Origin: Lederbergia citri
Lineage (GTDB): Bacteria > Bacillota > Bacilli > Bacillales > Bacillaceae_C
Assembly: GCF_018343625.1 (NCBI RefSeq)
Contig: NZ_JAGYPG010000004.1
Location: forward strand, 189,102-253,101
Length of the DNA stretch: 64,000 nt
Direction: 5' to 3'
The notes below the pieces were generated by a model. That model saw only the letters and a program-made list of their open reading frames with translations, made no database searches and was not told the DNA's origin. The translations under genes were made by a program, and so were the position numbers. Shown one piece after another: positions 16,460 through 24,172 of the stretch (within the stretch, counting starts at the first letter, position 1; each line of letters begins with the position of its first letter).

Positions 16460-17757
16460 TTTTTGACATCTCCTTCTACACGGTAGTAGCTGATGACTTC
16501 TTCTACTACACTTAAATCTCTTAATTCCATGAGTGCTTTTTCAAAACGTTCCATTGAAATATTATGTGTGACGATAATAATTTCTGCAAGTTCGTTTTTA
16601 CTTAATGGTGTTTGTAATATTTTTTCAAAGCTAATGTCCAATTCATTGAATAGTGTAGTAATCTTAGAGAAAGCTCCTACTTGATCTTTCAAATGGAGAC
16701 GGAAATAATATTGGCCAAAGCGTTGATCCGGAGTTTTTAACACTCTTTCAAATCTAGGCTTAACATAGCTTTTTCCGTTTACTCCAAGCCTCATATTTTT
16801 GATGACAGCCACTACATCGGACATTACTGCTGTAGCAGTTGGAAGGCTTCCTGCACCTGGACCATAAAACATCGTTTCACCAACTGCTTCGCCATTTACA
16901 TAAATGGCATTGTATTCATTTTTTACCGAGGCAAGCGGATGGCTTTTCGATAAGAAAGTTGGCTGAACACTTACTTCTAATTGTTGATTTTCAAAATGGG
17001 CATGGCCAATTAACTTCATGACATAGCCTAATTTTTTTCCGTAATTTAAATCTTCTACAGAAACACTGCTGATTCCGGAGACTTCCACATCTTCAAGTAT
17101 TACATTTGTGAAAAAAGCAAGTCTCGCTAAAATCGCCATTTTTCGTGCAGCATCCAAGCCTTCTACATCAGATGTCGGATCTGCTTCTGCAAAACCAAGC
17201 TCCTGTGCTTCTTTTAATGCTGTTTCATAGGACAGACCGTCTTCGTCCATTTTAGTTAAAATATAATTCGTTGTACCGTTCACAATACCCATTAATTTTT
17301 GAATGCGATCGGAGACAAGTCCATCTGATAGCCCTCTTAAGATAGGGATACCGCCAGCAACACTCGCTTCATAAAATAAGTCGCAATTATTTTCTAGTGC
17401 CTTTTGCAGTAATTCCGGGCCATATAATGCAATCAAGTCTTTATTTGCAGTAACAACATGCTTTTTAGCTTCTAATGCTCGAATAATATGTTCACGTGCT
17501 TCTTCGATTCCACCGATTACTTCAATGACAATATCAATTTCCGGATCTTTTAAAAGTTCATCTGGATCAGTGGTGAGGTGTGTTTGCCCAATTTGGATAT
17601 CTCGTTCTTTTTCAACGTCGCGAACAAGAATGCTTTTAACTTTTACTTCACAGCCAACTTGATGGACAAGCTCCTCTTGATGATTTTTGATTAATTGTAC
17701 AACTCCGGAACCAACAGTTCCCAAACCCAGCAAACCAATAGAAATGTATTTTTTCAT
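16456..17757 (-). CDS. hom: Homoserine dehydrogenase with C-terminal ACT domain
   Basis: Reduces aspartate semialdehyde to homoserine at the branch to threonine and methionine. The 433 residues begin MKKYISIGLLGLGTVGSGVV with the nucleotide-binding loop. GTTNYILTKM and AEADPTSDVEGLDAARK form the catalytic domain, and an ACT-like domain (from about residue 350, YYFRLHLKDQVGAFSKI) suggests feedback control by threonine. Start set at 17757 because GAGGGGTGAGG precedes that ATG; the longer frame from 17817 runs through this site and the promoter. First gene of the operon, under the promoter at 17807-17835. Confidence 0.96.
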   Translation of the reverse strand: MKKYISIGLLGLGTVGSGVVQLIKNHQEELVHQVGCEVKVKSILVRDVEKERDIQIGQTHLTTDPDELLKDPEIDIVIEVIGGIEEAREHIIRALEAKKHVVTANKDLIALYGPELLQKALENNCDLFYEASVAGGIPILRGLSDGLVSDRIQKLMGIVNGTTNYILTKMDEDGLSYETALKEAQELGFAEADPTSDVEGLDAARKMAILARLAFFTNVILEDVEVSGISSVSVEDLNYGKKLGYVMKLIGHAHFENQQLEVSVQPTFLSKSHPLASVKNEYNAIYVNGEAVGETMFYGPGAGSLPTATAVMSDVVAVIKNMRLGVNGKSYVKPRFERVLKTPDQRFGQYYFRLHLKDQVGAFSKITTLFNELDISFEKILQTPLSKNELAEIIIVTHNISMERFEKALMELRDLSVVEEVISYYRVEGDVKK

Positions 17758-17806
17758 TTTGTCCTCACCCCTCGTGTGTCTTTTTCGAAAAAACATTTGT
17801 CTCCAT

Positions 17807-17835
17807 ATAGTAGACATTTTGTGGCCTTATGTCAA
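17807..17835 (-). promoter_or_regulatory. Sigma-A promoter of the hom-thrCB operon
   Basis: Minus strand: TTGACA (complement of 17830-17835), 17-bp spacer, TACTAT (complement of 17807-17812). No T-box or leader peptide lies between it and hom. Confidence 0.85.
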
Positions 17836-17931
17836 GATATTTTCACACGTTAATTGTACGTGAAAATGGTTTGTATTACCATTTAGGTAGAATCTTTTTT
17901 TATTAGATAAATAGGAAAGAAGGGTGAGAAT

Positions 17932-18876
17932 ATGAGTGTGAGTGCGGTGAAGCAAACGGTTAAAAAACGAAGTATGATGAAAAGAGCAGTGATCATAATA
18001 TGCTCTTTATTCTTTTTAGCTATATTAATATTCATGGTTGCGTCGGTGTATAAAGGATTAGCCTTGTTAAAACCAGATAAAAAAACGATTAATGTAACAC
18101 CTAAGGATTATGGGATATACTATCAAGATATTAATATTTTTAGTGAAGATGGAAAAACAGAGCTTTCTGGTTGGGTTCTTGAGCCTGAAGGACAACCCAA
18201 AATGAATATTATTTTTTCGCATGGATATGGAGAAAATCGTATAGAAGAAGGAATGCCTTTTTTATCACTAGCAAAAGAACTTCTTGATAGAGGATATCGA
18301 ATCATTACATTTGATTTCCGCCACGCTGGGGAATCAGAGGGAGATATGACAACCATTGGAGTAAAGGAAAAATTGGACTTGCTTGGGGTCATTAATTGGA
18401 CGAACAACAATTTTGAAGAACCAATCAGCTTGCTTGGCGTTTCTATGGGAGCCACGACCTCACTATTAGCTGCGGCTGAATCTAAAGATGTAATTGCCGT
18501 AGTCGCAGATAGTCCATTTAGTGATCTGCATGAATATCTTAAGGAAAATATGCCGAAATGGTCACATCTTCCCGATTTTCCTTTTACCCCACTGATATTA
18601 AATATTATTCCTCTTTTGATGAATATTGATTTAAATGATGCTAGTCCTATTAATGTGCTCGATAAGTTATCAACGAAACCGGTACTTTTCATACATAATA
18701 TAGGAGACGAATTAATTCCTTTTACCGAAAGCCAAAAGATGGCACGAAAACATCCAGATGATTTTTCAATATGGCTAACTGATGGGGAAGGTCATGTGGA
18801 GTCATATAGCCAAAATTCTGAGGAATATGTAAAAAGAGTGAACGAATTCTTTGAATCTGCACTGAAAACGCAATAG
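17932..18876 (+). CDS. Membrane-anchored alpha/beta hydrolase (YqkD-like)
   Basis: A 314-residue serine hydrolase with one N-terminal membrane helix (about residues 18-42), the rest probably outside. Features: oxyanion region HGYGENR, FDFRHAGESEG, nucleophile elbow GVSMGA, acid in HNIGDELIP and base in GEGHVES. This is a full catalytic triad. The layout resembles B. subtilis YqkD and related hydrolases of unknown substrate. The start ATG follows AAGAAGGGTGAG. The DNA glycosylase gene starts 17 bp after its stop, so they probably share a transcript, although no functional link is evident. Confidence 0.85.
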   Translation: MSVSAVKQTVKKRSMMKRAVIIICSLFFLAILIFMVASVYKGLALLKPDKKTINVTPKDYGIYYQDINIFSEDGKTELSGWVLEPEGQPKMNIIFSHGYGENRIEEGMPFLSLAKELLDRGYRIITFDFRHAGESEGDMTTIGVKEKLDLLGVINWTNNNFEEPISLLGVSMGATTSLLAAAESKDVIAVVADSPFSDLHEYLKENMPKWSHLPDFPFTPLILNIIPLLMNIDLNDASPINVLDKLSTKPVLFIHNIGDELIPFTESQKMARKHPDDFSIWLTDGEGHVESYSQNSEEYVKRVNEFFESALKTQ

Positions 18877-18892
18877 AAAAGGGGAGATATCC

Positions 18893-19471
18893 ATGGATCC
18901 ATTAAAGGAGGAATTTTATCAGCTGCCTACAATAGATTTAGCGAAGGCACTTCTTGGCTGTCTCCTTGTGAAAGAAACAGAAGAAGGCATCACATCCGGC
19001 TATATCGTTGAAACGGAAGCTTACATGGGACCGCATGATCGTGCAGCGCATAGTTTTAATAATAGAAGGACTAAACGGACTGAGATTATGTATGGGAAAG
19101 CGGGGCTTGCCTATACATATACAATGCATACCCATTGTCTCATTAATGTAGTAAGTGCAGGGCTGGATGAACCGCATGCTGTATTAATCCGCGCGCTGGA
19201 ACCTCACGATGGTATTGATTTAATGCTTAAACGCAGACCTGTAGACAATAAGAAAAATCTTACGAATGGGCCAGGGAAACTAACGAAGGCGATGGGGATT
19301 ACCATGGAAGACTATGGTCATCCTTTATTTGAATCGCCTCTCTATATTACTCATGGGATCGTACCTGAGGAAATCGTGGAAGGAAAACGAATCGGCATTG
19401 AAAATACCGGAGAAGCCCGTAACTATCCATGGAGATTTTGGATTAAAGATAATCCATTTGTCTCAAGATAA
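18893..19471 (+). CDS. 3-methyladenine DNA glycosylase, AAG/MPG family
   Basis: Removes alkylated or deaminated purines in base-excision repair. The 192 residues show the family blocks: LLVKETEEGITSGYIVETEA (with the catalytic Glu), AYMGPHDRAAHSF, GKAGLAYTYTMHTHCLINVV, VLIRALEP and NGPGKLTKAMGI. Length is typical of bacterial AAG proteins. Ribosome binding site AAAAGGGGAG. It is followed directly by a terminator. Confidence 0.93.
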   Translation: MDPLKEEFYQLPTIDLAKALLGCLLVKETEEGITSGYIVETEAYMGPHDRAAHSFNNRRTKRTEIMYGKAGLAYTYTMHTHCLINVVSAGLDEPHAVLIRALEPHDGIDLMLKRRPVDNKKNLTNGPGKLTKAMGITMEDYGHPLFESPLYITHGIVPEEIVEGKRIGIENTGEARNYPWRFWIKDNPFVSR

Positions 19472-19498
19472 AAAACGCAGTTATTGCGTTTTTTTTTT
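19470..19498 (+). terminator. Terminator after the glycosylase gene
   Basis: AAAAACGCA, short loop, TGCGTTTTTTTTT. Confidence 0.85.
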
Positions 19499-19518
19499 GA
19501 GCAAAAATGTTTATATAG

Positions 19519-19653
19519 ATTTGTCTACAATAGCGATCATATTGGACAGAATGAATCGGAAGAAGAGAGATTTGGCCAAAATCTTAAGCATATTGGTCAG
19601 AATGAATGCAGAAGAAGAGAGATGTGTCCAAAATAAAAGTCATGATGGACAAG
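19519..19653. repeat. Degenerate 51-bp tandem repeat
   Basis: CATATTGGACAGAATGAAT (19538) and CATATTGGTCAGAATGAAT (19589) begin two units 51 bp apart. Both continue with AGAAGAAGAGAGAT-like text and a GGCCAAAAT / GTCCAAAAT tail. Partial units flank them (GTCTACAAT before, CATGATGGACAAG after, at 19641). No long ORF crosses it convincingly. Confidence 0.7.
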
Positions 19654-19745
19654 TTGATTGTAAAGAACCAATAATAGCATAACCTAGCCGCGATAATGAA
19701 CAAATACATTTTGAAAAAAGATTTATCTTTTAGTAAAAAACCTTC

Positions 19746-19795
19746 TTGACGTGTCACTATGTATTAGTGTACTATTCGGTTAGTACACTAATACA
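19746..19795 (+). promoter_or_regulatory. Promoter and YtrA-type palindromic operator
   Basis: TTGACG (19746-19751), 18-bp spacer, TACTAT (19770-19775). A perfect 15-bp inverted repeat, TGTATTAGTGTACTA (19760-19774) and TAGTACACTAATACA (19781-19795), 6 bp apart, covers the -10. It contains AGTGTA and TACACT half-sites like those reported for YtrA regulators. The GntR protein encoded at 20608 in this operon is the likely repressor. Confidence 0.85.
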
Positions 19796-19816
19796 TAATA
19801 TTTGGAGGTGCACATA

Positions 19817-20602
19817 ATGGTTGCATTTTGGGGACTAATGAAAAAAGATATGCTCTTAATGAGATTTTGGTATATTACTTGGCTTGCCTTTTCACTAATA
19901 TGCATTGTCGGTGGATATATTATGCAAGATTACTGGAATGAACCAAGCATTGTTGTTCCAATTTATATTGGTCTAATAAGCTTGCAATTATTTTTAATGC
20001 CCATAATGATTTTGCACGTATTAAACATTGAAGGAAAAACGCAATTATGGCTTTACAATCCGCAAAGCAGTAAAAAATTATTGCTTGCAAAGTTAAGTGC
20101 TGCCGCCTTATTACAAGTCATATCGCAATTATTGCTCGTCATTTATGGATTATTCCTTATGCGGTTTCTCCTTAAAGCGGGATTGATTACAACGTTTAAT
20201 GATTTTTTACCATTTGAACAGGGAACTTTTTTCCATACTGCACTTTTCTCAACATCCTTTTACATGACAATCTGGATTGTTTTTCTCTGGACGATTTACC
20301 ATTCTCTTGGAAGATATCCTTCATTGAAAAATTTCCGTTGGTTAGTTGTGATTTTAATATGGATAGCTTTTGGTTTCATCGAAGCTCAATTAGTAAAACT
20401 CAAAGTGTTGCAACATAATCTATTTTCGTTTACAGCTAATGTAAATGTTGCCCCTTCAATGGAATACACGAAGGGAAATGGATGGTCAGTTGTTTATACA
20501 GATGTACCTATACCAATTGTTCCTATTATTCTTTACACCATCTTTGCAATCGTTCTTTTCCTTATTACTAGCAAACTCCTTGATAAAAAAGTGGAGGTGT
20601 AA
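19817..20602 (+). CDS. ABC-2 type permease-like membrane protein
   Basis: A 261-residue protein with about six hydrophobic helices and no periplasmic domain. A hydrophilic N-terminal turn (LMKKDMLLMRFW) precedes helix 1. It resembles the YtrC/YtrD-type permeases of GntR-linked ABC exporters. Start at 19817, since TTTGGAGGTG lies before this ATG; the upstream in-frame ATG at 19802 does not follow a site. First gene of the operon, directly downstream of the palindromic operator. Its pairing with the ATPase at 20978 is inferred from operon order. Export substrate is unknown; envelope stress or antibiotic protection is typical for the class. Confidence 0.75.
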   Translation: MVAFWGLMKKDMLLMRFWYITWLAFSLICIVGGYIMQDYWNEPSIVVPIYIGLISLQLFLMPIMILHVLNIEGKTQLWLYNPQSSKKLLLAKLSAAALLQVISQLLLVIYGLFLMRFLLKAGLITTFNDFLPFEQGTFFHTALFSTSFYMTIWIVFLWTIYHSLGRYPSLKNFRWLVVILIWIAFGFIEAQLVKLKVLQHNLFSFTANVNVAPSMEYTKGNGWSVVYTDVPIPIVPIILYTIFAIVLFLITSKLLDKKVEV

Positions 20603-20607
20603 TGGGG

Positions 20608-20994
20608 ATGGCAACAGATTTTGAAGCATCAAAACCAATTTATTTGCAAATCGCGGATCATATTTTTCAAAAGATTGTTCGAGAAGAAATAAAACCTGGA
20701 GATAAATTGCCTTCTGTACGTGAAATGGCTATTCAACTTGGTGTAAACCCAAATACCATTCAACGTTCATATGCAGAAATGGAAAGGATGGGTGTAGTGG
20801 AAACGAAACGAGGGCAGGGCACGTTTGTTATTGAAAGTGAGAGCGTCGTGGTGGAATTACAGCAGACGATGCAAAAGGAAATCATCACTCAGTTTGTTAA
20901 AAATATGGAAGAACTTGGCTTTTCAAAAGAAGAAATGATACGGGGATTGCAAGCATATTTAAGTGAGGGGGATCGGAATGGCAATCCAATTTAA
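20608..20994 (+). CDS. GntR-family (YtrA-type) transcriptional repressor
   Basis: A 128-residue short GntR regulator with an N-terminal winged helix (IYLQIADHIFQKIV, then PGDKLPSVREMAIQLGVNPN and TIQRSYAEMERMG) and only about 50 C-terminal residues. That is the YtrA subfamily size, without a large ligand domain. ATG at 20608 has GGAGGTG at good distance; the ATG at 20602 is too close. It overlaps the following ATPase gene by 17 bp. It probably represses its own operon by binding the palindrome at 19760-19795. Confidence 0.9.
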   Translation: MATDFEASKPIYLQIADHIFQKIVREEIKPGDKLPSVREMAIQLGVNPNTIQRSYAEMERMGVVETKRGQGTFVIESESVVVELQQTMQKEIITQFVKNMEELGFSKEEMIRGLQAYLSEGDRNGNPI

Positions 20995-21682
20995 TCAAGT
21001 TACAAAGAAATATGGTCCTGAAAAAGCCTTGGATGATGTTTCCCTACAGTTTCAACCTGGAAAAATATACGGTTTGCTAGGTCCTAACGGAAGCGGGAAA
21101 TCGACCACTTTAAAACTAATTGCCGGACTTGTCTATCCAAGTAGTGGTACAGTAACTGTTTTGGAAGAAGAAGTGACGAGAAAAATAAGCAGGAAAGTTG
21201 CTTATTTAACAGAACTCGATATGTTTTATGATTCTTTTACGGTAGATAAAATGGTTAGATTTTATGAAACTCAATTTCCTGATTTCAATATGGAAAAGGC
21301 TGCTCAGCTTTTAAAAGATATGAAGCTGGATGGAAAAAAGAAAATAAAACAACTATCAAAAGGGAACCGTGGAAGATTAAAGCTTGTTTTAACATTAGCT
21401 CGCGAAGCATCGATTGTTTTACTTGATGAACCTTTTTCAGGTTTGGATGCGATGGTGAGAGACTCGATAATAAAAAGTTTGCTGACATACATCGATTTTG
21501 ATGAACAAACAGTTATTATCGCCACCCATGAGATAGACGAAATTGAACCCATTATGGATGAAGTAATTGCCATATATAAGGGTCATATTATAGGCCATGA
21601 AAATGTTGAAAGTTTGCGAGAAGAACAAGGCTATTCCGTCCTTGAATGGTTTAAATCAACAATGGGACAAAGAGGAGAGTGA
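20978..21682 (+). CDS. ABC transporter ATP-binding protein (YtrB-like)
   Basis: A 234-residue ATPase with Walker A GPNGSGKST near residue 37, a signature-like LSKGNRGRLKLV in place of canonical LSGGQ, Walker B IVLLDEPFSGLDAMV and switch His in ATHEIDE. The loosened signature is common in YtrB/YhcG-type exporters. ATG at 20978 after GAGGGGATCGGA; it overlaps the gntR stop. It probably energises the permease at 19817. Confidence 0.9.
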   Translation: MAIQFNQVTKKYGPEKALDDVSLQFQPGKIYGLLGPNGSGKSTTLKLIAGLVYPSSGTVTVLEEEVTRKISRKVAYLTELDMFYDSFTVDKMVRFYETQFPDFNMEKAAQLLKDMKLDGKKKIKQLSKGNRGRLKLVLTLAREASIVLLDEPFSGLDAMVRDSIIKSLLTYIDFDEQTVIIATHEIDEIEPIMDEVIAIYKGHIIGHENVESLREEQGYSVLEWFKSTMGQRGE

Positions 21683-21687
21683 GTTAC

Positions 21688-22608
21688 TTGAAAACAGTTG
21701 TAGAAATAAAAAATGTGACGAAAACAATTCGTGGGAAAAAAATCATTGATGATTTGAGCTTTGAAGTAATGGAAGGTGAAGTGTTTGGATTTCTCGGACC
21801 AAATGGTGCTGGAAAAACAACGACTATTCGAATGATGGTAGGATTAATTGGCATTACATCTGGTGAAATCGTCATCTGTGGAAAAAATGTTGTGAAAGAA
21901 TACGAAGAGGCTATTAAGCATGTTGGTGCTATTGTTGAAAACCCCGAGCTTTATAAATTTCTAACTGGCTATCAAAACCTAGAGCAAGTTGCTCGTTTAA
22001 TAAAAGGAATTACAAAAGAAAAGATAGATGAGGTTATTGAACTAGTAGGTTTAAAAGATCGAATTCATGACAAAGTAAAAACGTATTCCTTAGGAATGAG
22101 ACAACGATTAGGGATCGCACAAAGTCTTTTACATGATCCGAAAATTTTAATTTTGGATGAGCCAACGAATGGACTGGATCCTGCCGGGATTAGAGAAATA
22201 CGTGATTATTTAAGAAGTCTGGCAAGAGATAAGGGAATGTCTGTTATCGTTTCAAGTCATTTGCTTTCTGAAATGGAAATGATGTGTGACCGGATTGCCA
22301 TTATCCAAAAAGGAAAACTGATCAATGTTCAACATGTTCGTGATGATAATAATACGAATGAAAAAGAATATGTATTTATTGTCAATAACCGAAAAAAGGC
22401 CTTAAATCTTTTGGATAAGCAAGGGCTTTCTCCGAAAGTGAGTGGAGAGGGTATAGGATTAGTACTAAATAAGGAACAAGTGCCGAATGTGATCAATCTT
22501 CTCGTTCTTAATGATTTCCTTATTTATGAAGTAAAGGGCCAAACGAGAACACTTGAAGATAGATTCTTAGAAATTACGAATGGCAGGGAGGTCGCGGCCA
22601 ATGCTTAA
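21688..22608 (+). CDS. ABC transporter ATP-binding protein (BcrA-like)
   Basis: A 306-residue ATPase with GPNGAGKTT (Walker A), YSLGMRQRLGIAQ (signature), ILILDEPTNGLDPAGI (Walker B) and SSHLLSEME. A C-terminal extension of about 90 residues is typical of bacitracin-type BcrA exporters. TTG at 21688 is preferred over the overlapping GTG at 21679, because AGAGGAG is 10 bp before TTG but only 1 bp before GTG. Second ATPase of the operon, overlapping the following permease gene by 8 bp. Confidence 0.9.
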   Translation: MKTVVEIKNVTKTIRGKKIIDDLSFEVMEGEVFGFLGPNGAGKTTTIRMMVGLIGITSGEIVICGKNVVKEYEEAIKHVGAIVENPELYKFLTGYQNLEQVARLIKGITKEKIDEVIELVGLKDRIHDKVKTYSLGMRQRLGIAQSLLHDPKILILDEPTNGLDPAGIREIRDYLRSLARDKGMSVIVSSHLLSEMEMMCDRIAIIQKGKLINVQHVRDDNNTNEKEYVFIVNNRKKALNLLDKQGLSPKVSGEGIGLVLNKEQVPNVINLLVLNDFLIYEVKGQTRTLEDRFLEITNGREVAANA

Positions 22609-23554
22609 TCTCATCAAGAATGAATGGATAAAGATTTTCAAACAGGTCAGTACGTATATTATGATTGGGTTTCTGTTGCTAGTCATCTTTGGAGCTGGAG
22701 GAATTACGAAATACGTTGTATCTAAGGAAAAACCAGTGAATGATAATTGGAAACAAGAGCTTGTTAAACAGAATGAGCAGAAAAAAGCGCAATTGGAAGA
22801 AGCGGGAGTGGCAGCACCATCACTAAAAGAATTTTATTCGAAAGAAATTGCCATCAATGAATATCGGATCGAACATAATATGCCACCGGAAAATTCATAT
22901 TCAGTATGGAGTTTTATAACAGAATCTTCTAGCTTAACAAGTTTTGTAGGATTGCTAGTCATCATTGTAGCATCAGGTATTGTCGCTCATGAATTTTCAT
23001 GGGGAACGATCAAAATTTTATTGATCAAGTCTTATAAACGCTGGAAAATATTATTGGCAAAATATTTAACGACCATTCTGTACTTAGTGACGATGCTCGC
23101 AATACTTTTTGTAACGGTTTCTATTTTGGGGTTAATTTTATTTGGAAAAGGTACGGGGGACAATGTTCATCTTGCCTATGTTAACGGAATTGTAGTAGAG
23201 CAAAATCTTTTACTTTATTTAATCAAAACGTATCTATTAAACTCCTTAAGTGTTTTCTTATTAACGACAATGGCATTTATGATCTCTGCTGTTTTTAGAA
23301 ATAGCGGGTTAGCGATCGGGATTTCAATCTTCTTGTTATTGATGGGTGGAACAATCACAAACTTATTAGCTGCTAAATTTGATTGGGCAAAATATAGTTT
23401 ATTTGCTAATACCAATTTAATGCAATATGTAGATGGGATGCCACTTGTTGAGGGGATGACCTTATCATTTTCAATTATAATGATCATTGTATATTTCGTC
23501 ATTTTTCATGCCATGGCATTTGTGTTTTTTACGAAAAGAGATATTGCGAACTAG
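22601..23554 (+). CDS. ABC-2 family permease (BcrB-like)
   Basis: A 317-residue membrane protein. One N-terminal helix (about 20-40) is followed by an external region of about 75 residues. Then come five more hydrophobic helices, with the typical VAHEFSWGTIKILL block before helix 3. This is the ABC-2 permease pattern of lantibiotic and bacitracin exporters. ATG at 22601 after GGCAGGGAGG, overlapping the ATPase gene by 8 bp. It is the natural partner of the BcrA-like ATPase. The operon thus encodes two ATPase-permease pairs under one GntR regulator. Confidence 0.85.
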   Translation: MLNLIKNEWIKIFKQVSTYIMIGFLLLVIFGAGGITKYVVSKEKPVNDNWKQELVKQNEQKKAQLEEAGVAAPSLKEFYSKEIAINEYRIEHNMPPENSYSVWSFITESSSLTSFVGLLVIIVASGIVAHEFSWGTIKILLIKSYKRWKILLAKYLTTILYLVTMLAILFVTVSILGLILFGKGTGDNVHLAYVNGIVVEQNLLLYLIKTYLLNSLSVFLLTTMAFMISAVFRNSGLAIGISIFLLLMGGTITNLLAAKFDWAKYSLFANTNLMQYVDGMPLVEGMTLSFSIIMIIVYFVIFHAMAFVFFTKRDIAN

Positions 23555-23621
23555 GATTGGAATCCTAATACAACTACTATATATTTCAAGATGAAAGCAA
23601 CAATGTAGTGAAGCAGTTTTT

Positions 23622-23677
23622 AAAAAAATCAAGCTCATTCATACCTATTTGTGGGTATGAAATGACTTGATTTTTTT
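23622..23677 (+). terminator. Long hairpin terminator of the GntR-ABC operon
   Basis: AAAAATCAAG and CTTGATTTTT outer arms, CATACC and GGTATG inner arms, then a T run; may work both ways. Confidence 0.85.
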
Positions 23678-24172
23678 CATTTAATTATAAAATCGTGTAC
23701 TTTACTATAAAAATATGGAAATATGAAGACTATGCTGGTTTTAATTTTAAAGATTGTGACGGCAATATACTAATGATTGGCCAGTATTTTTCTTAATAAG
23801 TTATTAATTTTTTCCAAGTATAAGTAGATTAATTGCGTAATATCTAGTTCTAGTATTGATTGTTTTATATTTATTTCTATTTAGAAACTAAATTGTTGTT
23901 GTTTTTTTGTAGAAAATTTTGATATATTTGAGACATACGAAAATTACAAATTAAATACACAGTGGTATCATACAATGGTAATGGGTATTATGTTTAAAAG
24001 TGTAAGCGTTTTCGGATTTTGCAAGTAGATGAAAATCAATTTTTATTTTGACACTTATCAACGTCAAAAACATGAATTAAGTTAAAACAAAGGTTCACAA
24101 ACCCGGAACATTTACACAAAAGCTTCATTGATTTGTATTTTCGTATAAAACATGAACAAAGGGGGATTACAA
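23678..24172. other. Long AT-rich region upstream of the opp operon
   Basis: No gene seen. A TTGACA at 24047 has no convincing -10 at the right distance. The notable element is the cre-like box at 24001. The leader is long, so regulation by several factors is likely but not readable here. Confidence 0.5.
24001..24014. promoter_or_regulatory. cre-like CcpA site
   Basis: TGTAAGCGTTTTCG matches the catabolite-responsive consensus TGWNANCGNTNWCA at all but the last position. It lies about 170 bp before the substrate-binding protein gene. Confidence 0.6.

Larger units (their letters stand above)
19472..19816. other. Intergenic region with tandem repeat and operator
   Basis: Contains a terminator, a 51-bp tandem repeat (19519-19653), about 90 bp of plain AT-rich sequence, and the promoter/operator of the GntR-ABC operon. 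Confidence 0.6.

Noticed and set aside
18123..18692. 189-codon minus-strand frame inside the alpha/beta hydrolase gene
   Set aside because: The plus-strand frame has a full catalytic triad; the minus frame has no start signal or recognisable domain.
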